A stretch of DNA of 64,000 bases from Meloidogyne chitwoodi (lineage: Eukaryota > Nematoda > Chromadorea > Rhabditida > Meloidogynidae). The stretch lies in NCBI GenBank assembly GCA_015183035.1, contig JACZZP010000016.1:1984001-2048000 (forward strand). Reading direction: 5' to 3'. Under the pieces are notes generated by a model. The model saw nothing but the letters and a program-made list of their open reading frames with translations. It was not told the origin of the DNA and searched no databases. Numbering within the stretch: the stretch's first letter is position 1; each line of letters opens with the position of its first letter. Of the stretch, positions 13,042 to 26,107 are shown one piece after another. A program made the position numbers and the translations under genes.

Positions 13042-16000
13042 ATGGATATACTTATTGATTTTATTTTCAAATTTATTCAAAATAAAAATGAAGATGATCA
13101 TTTTGATAGATTAAATTATCAAATTACCCCTCTATTATTTGTTCTATTGTCAATTGTTAATATTTCTAAAGTTTTTATTTAAATTTATTTTTTTATTTAA
13201 ATTTATATTTTTTATTAATTTTTAAAATTATTTTAATATTTTAAAGTTATATATTGGTTCTGCTATCAATTGTTTTACTAAAGCAGAATTTAAGCCTGGC
13301 TGGGTACAATATACAAATGATTATTGTTTAGTTGAAAATACTTATTATATTAGGTATTTTTAAAATTATTATTTTTTATTTTTTTAAATAAAAAGAAATG
13401 ATGAAACAATTCCATTAAAAAAAGAAATGCGCAATCAAAAACAAATTGCTTATTATCAGGCAAGTTTATTTATTTATTTTTAAGTTTAAAACTTGAAACT
13501 TTTTTTCTTCTGTGCGAGTAATTTTATTTGCAATATTTTTTTATTTTTTTTAATATTTTGAGCAAATTATATAATTATATTTAATTTTGGAAAATACATA
13601 GAATTTTTAATTAATTTTTCTTTTATTTATTTTTTCCTTTTTATAATTATTATAAATTTTTTAAGGCGTATTTGTTGTCTGTTTTTGCTTAAAATAATTT
13701 AAATAATTATTTAAATTTTAAATATATATTATTACCCTTCTATGAAGTACTTCAGGATGTTCAAATTGTTGGTAGGGATATTCTCCTCTTTCATGTATTG
13801 GTCTCATCATTGTTACTTAAAATTATATTTTAAAAATTTAATTTGCTTTCTTCAAGTTTATTTTTCTTGTATTTTTTCAAGTTTATTTTTTTAAGTTTAT
13901 TTGTATTTTTAAATGTATTTTCAATTACTTTAATAACAAGTTTATGTGTATTTTGTACATGTTTGCTTTTTTCAAGTTTGTTTATTATTATTTTTACCAT
14001 TAACAGCATCTCCCCCAACATCTTGTAATGGAGTTATAATAAATTCAGTTCCATCTCCCCACCCATGTCCGTACGCAGTAAGTGGATATGCTAAAAAATT
14101 ATTTTGAATATATTTAAAAATAGATAAAATTTAAAAACTATTTGGACCTGCTTCTCCATGTTTAAAAATATCTAATCCACGTATTTCCACTTCTCTAGGT
14201 ACTCTCATTTTCCCAAATGCTTTTAAAATTAAAAAGGCTGGAGTTAACACTAATGTTGACCAAATAATTATAGCTATAGCACAAAGCATTTGCCAACAAA
14301 GTTGCTAAAAAAATAAATATGAAAATAAAAATTAATTATAATTTACCAATAATGCTTCATCAAATTTAACTTTTTCTGGGTCAATAAGAGAAAATAAAAT
14401 TCCTTTTTCTGTAACTAAACAAGCACTAATAAGTCCCCATAAACCCCCTCCAAAATGAACAGCGAAAGCATCAAGAGGATCATCTATTTTTAGAGCTAAA
14501 CATAACTCTGAAAATGCTAAATAAGCCATTCCTGCAATTGATCCAGTTATTGATGATGTCCAAACATGCCTTTTTTAATTTTTATTTAATATAAAATCAG
14601 ATTTATATTTATTTTAAAAATAATTATTAATTTAAAATATATACATACATTATATTACAACCAGCACAAGCACTGACCATTCCTTTTTTAAATAATAAAT
14701 ATAAGTTTGTTACTACCTAAATTCTGATTCTATTTTAGTTTAATTCTGATTTATTTTGGTTAAATTCTGATTTTATTTTTATTAAATTCTGATTTTCTGA
14801 TTTTATTTTGGTTAATTCTAATTTATTTTGGTTAAATTCTGATTTTATTTTGATTAAATTCTGATTTTATTCTGATTTTATTTTTATTAAATTCTGATTT
14901 TCTGATTTTATTTTTATTAAATTCTGATTTTCTTATTTTATTTTGGTTAATTCTAATTTATTTTGGTTAAATTCTGATTTTATTTTGATTAAATTCTGAT
15001 TTTATTCTGATTTTATTTTTATTAAATTCTGATTTTCTGATTTTATTTTTATTAAATTCTGATTTTCTTATTTTATTTTGGTTAATTCTAATTTATTTTG
15101 GTTAAATTCTGATTTTATTTTGATTAAATTCTGATTTTATTCTGATTTTATTTTTATTAAATTCTGATTTTCTGATTTTATTTTTATTAAATTCTGATTT
15201 TCTTATTTAATTAAGATCAAATTCTGATTTTATTCTGATTGTTGAATTAGCCCATAAATTACTTAACAGAACAACAACCTACCAGTTAAACAAGCATTAA
15301 TTGTTAACAAAATAGTCCACTTTCCTTTACGTATAAAATGAACAAATAAATAGGAAAGAGCTGCAAAAGCACCACATAAAATAGTATTAACCATAGCTTT
15401 AGCAACTATTTGCCCAACACCATGCGTCGAAATTTCTCCCGTAGAGCCTCCGTTAAATGCGAGAAAACCAAACATTAAAATAAAACCACCAAGTGAAGCA
15501 AACTGTGAAATTAAAAAATAAATATTAGAGAAATTAATAAACTTACAGGCACAGAATGGCCTTTAATTTCAGCTATTTTGGGTAATTTTCCATTTGTCCC
15601 ATTTCTCATAGGTGTAGTATTAATTTGATGTTTTCCTTTCTTTACATTATTTTTCTTTCTAGCATCTTTTTGTGGAAAACGTCCAATACGAGGCCCAATA
15701 ATTATTGCTGCTATTAATGAAATTGTTCCTCCACAAAGATGTACCTAATAAAATGATCTGATTATTCTGATTAAATTCTGATTTTATTTTTAATAAATTC
15801 TGATTTTATTTTTATTAAATTCTGATTTTATTTTTATTAAATTCTGATTTAATTTGATTAAATTCTGATTTTTTACCATTCCTGATCCAGCAAAATCAAT
15901 ATAAGTTGTCCGGAATGGTTTAGTAGTATTAGTATTAATCATTGTATTATTTGCTTCACTACTACTATTACTAATAGATGTATTTTCAAAGAAATTATGT

Positions 16001-19000
16001 TCAAGACCAAGACTTGGATCAAAACCTCTTGCCATCCATCCATTTGGAGTCCATCCCCAATGTGTTAAAATTGGATAACAAAAAGCTATAAATATTAAAT
16101 AAATTAAAATTTAATAAAATTAATGTCTCTTACAAGTAATTAAAAGTGAATAGGTAAGAAAACAAGCAAATTCTGCTCTTTCTGCCACTGCCCCAGAAAT
16201 TATTGTAGCAGCAGTAGCGGCAAAAACAAATTGAAAAAAGAATTTTGCATAATTTTGGAGACCAACAGCAAAAAATTGACTAAATCCAAAAAAATGGTCA
16301 AGAAAATTATTAGAATTAGGTCCATATGCGAGTGCCCATCCAATAGCCCAATAACCAAGAATTCCGAGGACTGAAAAAATTATTAATTTTTTTAATAATT
16401 TAATTTAAACAAACGTGAATCCAAAACATTTTTAATTAAAATATTTGTACAGTTTTTACTTCTGACAGCGCCAGCTTCAAGAAAAGCGAACCCACATTGC
16501 ATTACTTAAATATTTAAAATAATTCTAAGTTTATAAACTTAAATTTATGTTTAAATTAGAAACCTAAAAATAAACATCTATAAACTTAAGTTTATGTTTA
16601 AATTATTAACTTAAAATAAACATCTAGTTTAAATTATAAACTTAAGATAAACATCTATAAACTTAAGTTTATGTTTAAATTATAAACTTAAGATACACAT
16701 CTATAAACTTAAGTTTATGTATAAATTATAAACAGTTAGTCTTAATTTTATTTTGAGTTAAAGTTTCTTTTTTATTTAAGCTTTATTTTATGTTTAAGTT
16801 TACAATTATAATATTAATTAATAAGTTGCCCTTACAAAAAATAATAAGCGCCATAGCACAATTAAAAAAAGCATCGTTGTTTTCGTTCGTATTTAATTTT
16901 AAGTCATCCAATATTCTTTTTAATTCATTTATTTCATCTGATAAATTAGATGCCGTTAATGCTGAAGAAGCATTTTCCATGGGAAATATTAATAAATTTT
17001 TAGATTTAATTTTTATAATTAAAATTAATATTTTTTCTTTAAGAAAGAAAATTTTAATTAAAAAAAAAAAGTAGAAGAATGGCGCGTGGAATTTTAGTAA
17101 ATATTAAAATGTATATATTGTTATTATTTTTATTTAAAAAAATAAAAAAAGTTTAATCTAATCGGCCATTTCATCTTTTTTCTTACCTCTCATATTTATT
17201 GTTATTTACAAAAAATAAAATCTATTAAATTTTTAATTGCTTTGGTTGTTGCCTATCCTCTTTACCTTTAAAACTCTTAAAAGTTTAAAAAATTCAAAAT
17301 TTTTATGAGAGAGAAAGGAAAAATAGAGACAGAGTATTCGTTGAACTAACTAGATTTAAACTTGTATATCTCTGGAACAAATCAACTATTTAAAATAAAT
17401 TTAATATCATTTGATAGAGGAGAAATTTCTCTATAAGATAAAATTAGAAACAAAATTTTAACTCAAAAATAAAAATAGTTATGATAAAAAAACAAACATT
17501 TTTCAAATAAAATACAAATTTATTTCAGTTTTTTAATCATAACTTTTTTTTCTAATTAATAAAAAATTTTAATTTTTATTAAATTTTGTAGGTAATTTTC
17601 TGCTCTATCAAATGATACTAAATTGATCATATAATATTTATTTATTAAAAAGTTATAACGATCGGCGTATAGTTGGTCCAAAACTTCAATTATTTCCAAA
17701 TGGGGACAAATTTAAAAATAAAATAAAGAAAATATTGATAAAAGTAAAAAAAGGACAGGAAATAATAATTTCCCGAATAGATATGAGGGAAAAAATTAAA
17801 AAAAAAAATAAATAAAGTTTTGTGTTTTGCGCATTCCTTTCTCTCCTCTAATCGTTTGTTAAATTTTTATTTTATTTTTTTTTGTCTTCTCTTCATTTTT
17901 CACTAACTGTCTTCGATCTCGTTTTACAACCTTTTTGGAGTTTACCCAAAACATTAAAAAATAAAAAAATAGTAAAAGTAAGAACAATTTTTTCGGGTGA
18001 GCGTAAGAAAATAATTTAATTTTATGATTAATTAATATTTTTTTAAATAAAATATTTAAAAATTTATTTTTAGTGGGTTCCATTCATTTTAATCCTCCAA
18101 GCATGTTCATTTTATATTCCTCATCTTATTTGGCGTTCTTTCAATTGGCTAACTGGATATCAGATTAGAGCAGTTGTTTCTGCTTCTAAAGATATTTTAA
18201 ATGAACAACAAACATTTACAGATAATAATTTAATAAAAACAATTGCAAAATCACTGTTTCATGCTTCACAACATAAATATCAGCCTTTATGTTTTATTCG
18301 TTAGTGTAAAATTATTTATTCTAATAAATAAACTTGAAATTAAACTTAAATACATTGTAAAATACATTGTAAAATACATTAGTAAAGATAAACTTGAAAA
18401 TAAACTTGAGAAATAAAGGTAAACTTAATTTACAATTGTAAACTAAACTTTAAATTAAATCTAAAATATCAATATAAAATAAACTTGAAATACAATTGTA
18501 AAATAAACTTGAATTTACTTTAAATATCAATATAAAAATAAACTTGTTTTTTAATTAGAAAAACAAAAATTTGTTGCAGTTCTCTATTTAACTATGAAAT
18601 TTGCCTATGTTTTACTTATTTGTCTTCATCTTTGTTTATTAAAATTTTTTATAGGAAATATAGATTTTGCTATTGGAATTTTAGATCATAAAGGAGAATG
18701 GAGACAATCAGGTTTTTATTTATTTAATTATTAAAATTAATTTTTATTTTTAAAGGACATTTTCCTAGAGTTACAGTCTGTGATTTTAATGTATTTTTTT
18801 AAATATAAAATTTAATTTTTTAAATAAATTTTCTTAAGGTCTACAAATATGCTCAATTGACTAATTTTACTGTAGAATGTGTTTTACCCTTAAATATGGC
18901 TTGTTAATTTTTTTTTAATTTTTTAACTTTTTATTTTTAGTTTAATGAAAAGATTTTTGTATTTTTCTTCTTTTGGCTTTGTTTTTTACTTTGTTTAACA

Positions 19001-19542
19001 TTATTTTCTATTTGTTTATGGATTGGAAGAATTCGAACTCGAAATTATTATTTTCATCGGTTACTAAATGTTTATGTTCGTTTTACCTTTTTAATGTTTT
19101 TTAAAAGCTGAAATACAATTTAATAAAAAACACAAAAAATAAACTTGAAATACAAACCTAAAAAATACAAATTGAATTCAGCCTAAAAATAAACTTTAAA
19201 ATACAACTAATTTTAAAAATAAACTTGAATTTTATTTTAAAGAAAAGTCGAAAAGGAATTGCAACATATCATCAATTTTCTGAAGATAACGGAAAAACGC
19301 CTTTAATTTCACCAAATTTTTCATATAAAGAAAATTCTATTGATTTAGATTTTGGTAGTGATCTTAGAGTAGTTCTTGGATTAATTCAAGATTGTATTGG
19401 AATTTTATTTTGTGCTAATATTTTTTATGAAATATGTAAAGTTGTAAGTTATTTAATTTTATTTGAAAGCATTTTAAATTTTAAGCGAGAAATGTCAATA
19501 GGAATGAAAGAAGGAAAATTAAAAAATGAAGAAAATGAATGA
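13042..19542 (+). CDS. Innexin (gap-junction channel subunit)
   Basis: A four-helix innexin that would form invertebrate gap junctions in the plasma membrane. Nine exons join in frame to about 400 residues, normal for the family: 13042-13170, 13247-13353, 13396-13459, 18074-18299, 18559-18711, 18756-18790, 18839-18898, 18941-19069 (or -19075), 19243-19542. Hallmarks are the N-terminal DHFDRLNYQITPLL, first extracellular loop GSAINCFTKAEFKPGWVQYT with NDYCLVENTYY, YYQ|WVPFILILQACSFYIPHLIW (the signature YYQWVP is split by the big intron), HFPRVTVCDFN, TVECVLPLNMFNEKIF and the C-terminal FGSDLRVVLGLI. Intron 3 is 4.6 kb, starts with GC (CAG|GCAAGT), and contains the AMT gene on the other strand. 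Intron 7 also appears to use a GC donor (ATG|GCTTGT). A 42-nt stretch near 19444-19485 could be an extra intron. Confidence 0.88.
13718..16980 (-). CDS. Ammonium transporter, AMT/Rh family (AMT type)
   Basis: An 11-helix ammonium channel/transporter of the plasma membrane. Eleven exons read in frame on the minus strand: 16836-16980, 16415-16504, 16134-16370, 15877-16085, 15744-15547, 15283-15502, 14649-14682, 14347-14569, 14139-14304, 13998-14090, 13718-13815 (570 residues). Visible motifs are CGFAFLEAGAVRSKN, FFQFVFAATAATIISGAVAER, DFAGSGMVHLCGGT (first of the twin pore histidines and the upstream Asp), GFLAFNGGS, MVSACAGCNI, and DDPLDAFAVHFGGGLWG (second pore His). Both pore histidines are therefore present. 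The C-terminal tail is long and polar (LTAYGHGWGDGTEF, then HERGEYPYQQFEHPEV). The whole gene lies inside intron 3 of the innexin, antisense to it. Intron 6 is expanded by a minisatellite. Confidence 0.93.
14700..15240. repeat. TTCTGATTTTA minisatellite in AMT intron
   Basis: More than 20 head-to-tail imperfect units built on TTCTGATTTTATTTT fill most of one AMT intron, with higher-order blocks of about 130 bp repeated three or four times. A shorter array of the same unit is in the neighbouring AMT intron (about 15766-15872), and single units recur at 61130-61270, 62380-62440 and 63600-63670. Confidence 0.85.
15766..15872. repeat. Short TTCTGATTTTA array, second AMT intron
   Basis: Four or five units of the same TTCTGATTTTATTTTTA repeat as the larger array downstream, contained in the intron between AMT exons 4 and 5. 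Confidence 0.8.
16540..16745. repeat. Tandem AACTTAAGTTTATG repeat
   Basis: About four copies of a unit of roughly 45-50 bp containing ATAAACTTAAGTTTATG and AACATCTATAAACTT. Each unit is itself palindromic. It sits in AMT intron 1, and so inside the innexin intron as well. Confidence 0.75.
17365..17662. repeat. Foldback element with ATCATTTGATAGAG repeats, copy 2
   Basis: The arms TTTAATATCATTTGATAGAG and its near-complement (CTCTATCAAATGATACTAAA) are inverted about 190 bp apart, with weaker outer similarity to copy 1 at 9636-9928. It lies between the AMT start codon and innexin exon 4. Confidence 0.65.
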
Positions 19543-21157
19543 TTAGGCTTAAAATAAGAGCAATAAAATAAACGATTTTTAATACATAAAATAAACTTAA
19601 AATAAACATGAAAATAAACTTTAACTTTAAAATAGAAGAACGAGTGCCACTTGAGTTGGGCAAATAAAAATATTTAAAAAAATAATTATTATTAAATCCT
19701 TTTAAAACGATCTCATTATCTCTATTTAATATGTTGACCTTCATAAATGATTTACTCAAGATAAAATCATGATAACTAACAATTCTTTATTAAATTATAA
19801 TTTATAAGGCAAATATATCATTTTATTATTCATTATAATTTTATTATTCTTCTTTTACTCATTCTATTCCCTCAAAATAAAATTTGACGATTCGCGCAAG
19901 GTTTGGCAGGTGTTAGAAAAGAATTATTGAGGGATATCCATAAACAATAGCGTTATTTTTAAAAGAAAAGGCGAATTTTATGCCCCATAGCAACATGTTT
20001 AATAATACAGTTTTTTTACAATATATGAAACATTAGTTTAATAAAAACAAGCTTATTTAAAAGTACAGTTTTGTCTTAAAAACAAGTTTATTTGAATGTA
20101 CAGTTTTTTTTAAAAACAAGTTATTAAAAACAAGTTTATTTAAAAAAATACAGTTTCTCAAAACAAGTTTATTTTTTAAGTAAAACATTAAAACAACTTA
20201 ATTATAATTTATTAAAAACATAAATAATATATAAAATTCTTGTTGTTTTTGTGGTATTTTAAAAAATATTGCAACAACAGCTGTTTATTTTTCATTTAAT
20301 AACTTAATCTTTTTCTCCCAAACTACATAAACGATTGATCATTCAGAAAAACAAAATTATATTTAAAACTTTTGTTTCTTGTTCAACTTAAAAATTAGTA
20401 AAAAGCATTAATTTATTATATTTTTGCTTTTTAATAAATAATTAAAAATGCAAGCTAATTATTAGGCTTAGCATATGTTGCGCATTTTCACAATATTCTT
20501 TTTTCTTGACCGACATTTATACGGAAAACAATAATAATAATTTAGTCTGTGCTTTGACTAGTTATTATCCTCTACTTATATATTCAAAAGAGAAGCCCCT
20601 TTTCCTATTTTCTACTAAAAATTTTTTGAACCATAATGTGCTTTAACCTCCATACCTTTATTATACTTACTGGCATTGAGTCTCTCTTGTGCCAAAAAAA
20701 TAATAAATATTTTAGTGCAAAGCATAATAATGTAAGAGAGGAAAAGTCATTTTCAACCGATTTTTTTTTTTCATTTTTTGCAATATTAAATTATTTTTCT
20801 TTATTAAATTTGGAAATCTTTAAAATAAATTTTTTTTATTAAACTGTAACGTTTTTAGCTATTTTTGAGTTCTTACAATTTATGGGCTTAATAAAAAATG
20901 TTTTGTCAAAACTGTAATGTTTGGCAAAAAATGTTTTGATTAAATAGTAATTTGTATTTTCAAAACTTTGTTTTGTACGTAATTTAAATAAACTTGTTTT
21001 TTTGAAACTAATGTTTATGTTTTGTTCGAAAAATAATGTTTTAAGAAACTTTTTATCATCAAACAAACTTGTTTTTTAATAAACTTGTTTTTTAATGTTT
21101 TTAAAATATTTTCAGTTATTATTCCAACTTCCATGGCTATTTTAAACTTTTACAAAA
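19543..21157. other. Intergenic, innexin to sulfotransferase
   Basis: No gene found. About 20040-20180 and 20880-21090 contain loose repeats of AAAACAAGTTTATTTAAA and TACAGTTTT. The last bases, TATTTTCAG at about 21106-21114, look like a splice or trans-splice acceptor 44 bp before the next start codon. Confidence 0.5.
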
Positions 21158-22466
<1,309 letters not shown>

Positions 22467-22964
22467 ATTTTAAAAATTATTTAAAAAATAAAGAATAAAA
22501 TTGAAAAAATATTTATAGTGTTTAATTATTTAATAGAGGTGTATAAAATAAAAAATAAATTTTATAAGGGATAGGACAAAATAAATAAATATATTTTTTT
22601 AATTTTCCAAAAAAAAAAATTTTTTTTCTTCAAATTTGTGAGGGAACAGTGTTCACGCCTACTCAATTAATATTTGTCCTATCCCCTAAAAAAATAATTT
22701 TTTAATAAAAGCTTTTTCTTTCTTTTTATTGACTAGTGGAATGATTTAGAATATTAAATAATAATATATTTAGGAAATTATATAAAAAGAAAATATAATT
22801 TTAATAATATATTTGGGTATAAATTTAGAAAAAATGCTCGATAAAAGAGACAGGAATGAATATTTTTGTTAGATAATTTTATTTTAAAAGGAGAAAATGT
22901 CTAAATATTAGAGAATAAGTTGGTGTATATAATATTTACTTTAATTATAATTAAAAAAACCTTT
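22467..22964. other. Convergent 3' intergenic region
   Basis: It lies between the sulfotransferase and UNC-18 stop codons. It contains an inverted repeat at 22562-22690 (GGGATAGGACAAA and its complement, about 100 bp apart) and A/T runs. No gene is seen. Confidence 0.55.
22562..22690. repeat. GGGATAGGACAAA inverted repeat
   Basis: GGGATAGGACAAAATAA at about 22568-22584 has its complement TATTTGTCCTATCCC at about 22671-22685, enclosing roughly 90 bp. It looks like a small foldback element between two convergent genes. Confidence 0.65.
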
Positions 22965-25688
22965 TTATTCAAGTTGTCTTTTACTACTAAGATCACGCAA
23001 ATTTCCCAAAAAACGTTCAGGAGTAATTATTTGATCTGAACCTATAACAACTTCCCAGGCCTTTTGTGAATGTGTAACTTCATATGCTGAACGCATTTCA
23101 GAAAATGTAACTCCTCCAACAATAAAAATTATTAGACGAGGGCCAGAACGCATTTGAGAGTAACGCTGGTCTTTATGCCATTGGCCGTAACGTGCACTTG
23201 TTGGAGCACTTTAAAGAAATGTAAAATATAAAATAATATTTAAATTTAAAAATAAACCGATAAGGCTGGCTAATCTGTCGACCAGCTAAAAATGGAAAGT
23301 GTTTAATATCCAATTTGTCCTCAATCGCATCTTCCATAACATCCTTTATAATAGGGACCCAACGTGATTCACGATAAACTTGTTCGTTTCCACGTTCGCG
23401 TCTAGTTGGGGTCCAAACACGCTTTCTGCCTTGCTTTAAAATTTAAAAAAGAAAAATTTAAAAAAATTTAAAAATACATCAATAGTAATATTTAAACCAA
23501 GCAAAGCAGCATTTACAAGTGTTTCTTTTTCCATATATGGAATGTTTGCGTGTTGCAATAATTTATTTAAATTTTCATCGGTTATTCCTTTGAAAAATAA
23601 ATTAATTTTTTTTAATATTTTTTTTTGGAAAATATATCATTTAATTGAACACCCAATTTATTCACAAAAAATATTTTTTAACCAAAAACGAATTGGATAA
23701 AATTTTTTTCTTGCGAATAAATGGGGTGTGTATTTAAATTTAATTTTTAAAAATAAAAACCATTTCGATGAAATATGTACAACAAAATTAAGCGAAGTCT
23801 ATCTTCCATTTTAACAGCAGGATCAATCAAAAGAGGTACCATTAGCTTCATTGGGTCTTTAATACGCTCACCCTCAGCATCCATTCCCAAAGCCAAATCC
23901 TTTAAAATTAAAAAAAATTTTATTTTTTAAATAATTTTCAAACTTGTTCCACTTTACAAAGCTTATCAACACCATTTTTGTATTTATTCATACATTCTTC
24001 AGCCAAATGAAAATGTGTACTAAACAAAAAAAGAATGTTTAAATCTAAATAGAAATTAATTTACCTAAATTTATTCAATTCTTTCTGATATTGCGGAGCC
24101 TTTTTAATCAATAAAGACAAATCTTTAATAGATTTTGCATCGCTAGGCATTTTCTTATTTTCTGAGAATTTTTTTAATCCACGGGTTACCTTAAATTAAA
24201 TTTTAAAAAAATTAAAAATTAACCCAATTTCTACCTTTTTTAAACTTTTAAAAAAGAAAAAACCTCTTGAGAAACAACAGCAATGTGTTTATGTCTATTT
24301 TCAACCCATAAATCATCATTTTCGTCTAACAAAACTTCTTTATCCACAGATTCTGCTCCACCAGTTTCATAACGATAAACATCGTTTTCAATATTTAAAA
24401 GATCTTGGGTCATTGCTTGAAGTGTTAATTCGTGTAATAATGGGGAAATAGCATCAAATCCTCTATCTATTATGACAAGTTGAGAACGGGCCTTTTCCGT
24501 TCCTTCACCCTAAAAATGTGTTTTTTTTTAATATTTTTTTCTTTTAATTTTCCGTTTTCACCTAAAATGGTATTCAACGTGGTTATAAAAAGATTATTAA
24601 TTATTAATAAAATATACCATGGAAGGTTCATCAGCTTTGTAAGCATCCAATTTTGCTTCAACTAAATGTCCCAATTCAACATTACGTTCAAAATCAGCAC
24701 GATAACTTTAAAGATTTGTTTTTTTTTTGTTATTTTAATTGAAAAAGAAAAACAGAAAAGTTTTAATTATACCGAATAGAAGGGTATTCACCAAGTGTAG
24801 CACAAACAGTGGCTATTTGTTCTGCTATACGTTCTAAATTAACAGTTAAACTTCCCTGCTTTTGGGCATTATAATACAAAAAGAAAGTTGATGAAGAATC
24901 AAGAGAGTAAACCTAAAAATGAATGAATGAAAAAAACATTTAAAAATCATAAATTTATACTTGTGATTCATAAGGTGTAAAAGCAATATTTATTTCCTTC
25001 AATGTTTTAATATTACGAGCAACTGGACTTCGAGAAAGAGTAGAAAAAAGTTGATCAGGACAAGCTTCAGTAAAAAATACATGTGCACATTTGTACATAT
25101 TATGAGAACCAGAAAAGTCTTGAGTTAACTTATCAACCGATTCCTCAAAAAATTTGGATTTAAATTAAGAGAATAAATTCAAGATTTAAATATTTATATA
25201 CAATTTTAACAGGAGATCGACACGACAATGAGACTGGACCAAGACCTGGGGTTTTCTTTACCCAGAGTTCTGACCCAAACATTTTCTTATAATTTATATC
25301 TAATGGCTTGGGTTTCCTCAGGCCATGGGTTACAGCCTAGGTCAACAAATTAAACCCAAAAGGTCCAAAATTTTTAAAAAGTTCAATATCGCTGCAATAA
25401 ACCTTTGTGGGAGAAATTAAATAAATTGCATCAATAGTTTGTAGAGGTTCTCTACGTTTGTTTAAGTCTTCAACAATAGTAACACCTTGATCCATAACAT
25501 CATGCATTTTACAACAAGCACTTAACATTCTCATTGCAAGTCTATCAACAATTAAGGCATTCCAAGCCCCTCCTTTTTCAGGTTTATGAAGAGGCTGAAG
25601 AACTTCGTTAATTATTTCTTAAAATTAAAATTAAAAGATTAAAAAAAGGAAAAACCCAACTTTGTCCAACGATTGATTTTAAAGTCAT
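22965..25688 (-). CDS. unc-18: Sec1/Munc18 protein UNC-18 (syntaxin-binding)
   Basis: A cytosolic SM protein that binds syntaxin and templates SNARE assembly for synaptic-vesicle fusion. Exons read in frame from MTLKSIVGQ (25661-25688) through [189 protein letters not shown] and the C-terminal [24 protein letters not shown] to the stop at 22965. Every segment of the family is present, in about 12 exons, so the gene looks intact. It is head-to-head with PRP6 across about 420 bp. One intron (near 23640-23745) holds a foldback element. Confidence 0.95.
23640..23745. repeat. Foldback element, GAACACCCCAT family, copy 1
   Basis: Inside an UNC-18 intron. The left arm begins TTGAACACCCAATTTATTC, and the right arm is the complement of ACACCCCATTTATTCGCAAG. 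The second, better preserved copy is at 58758-58856 in a NUP98 intron. Confidence 0.7.
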
Positions 25689-26107
25689 TTTTATTTTAAA
25701 AATTAAAATGCTTTTGCCTAAAATATAAAAAAACTTTATTTTTTTACTCGCTTTAAATTTTATAGAAATGAAAAAGAAAAAAATAAATGAATAAGCTGTC
25801 ACCAAATGTGTTGGATTTTGAAAGATGAATAGACTAATTTTTGGTTTTTGAAGAAATAGTGTGTAAAGTGAAGAGAGTTGTCATTGATTGCGAAAAAATA
25901 ACGAGCACTTATTTTTAAACTCTCAAACGTCCATACACAATATCATAAAGGACGTTTGAGAGTATTAATAAAAGTGCCCTTTTTGTTTCGAAATAAATTG
26001 ATTTGTTCCTTGTTTTGGTTATTTTTTTGGTTGTTTTAGGGTTTATTTTGTTAAGGTTTTTGTTTTTAATATATTTTTGATTGTTTTAGAATTAAAAATA
26101 TATAAAA
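25689..26107. promoter_or_regulatory. Divergent promoter region unc-18 / prp-6
   Basis: The 420 bp between two start codons facing outwards must hold both promoters. It contains a hairpin at 25905-25980 with arms ACTCTCAAACGTCC and GGACGTTTGAGAGT extended outwards by GCACTT(T/A)TTT. No further defined sites can be read. Confidence 0.5.
25905..25980. repeat. Foldback in divergent promoter
   Basis: Arms of about 28 bp (AGCACTTATTTTTAAACTCT onwards and its near-complement) around a 20-bp loop, with the perfect core ACTCTCAAACGTCC/GGACGTTTGAGAGT. It could be a small mobile-element remnant or a regulatory hairpin. Confidence 0.7.

Noticed and set aside
13042..13459. Truncated innexin pseudogene ending before AMT
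   Set aside because: The missing remainder was found in frame from 18074, joining at the conserved YYQWVP motif, so the gene is whole with a long intron.
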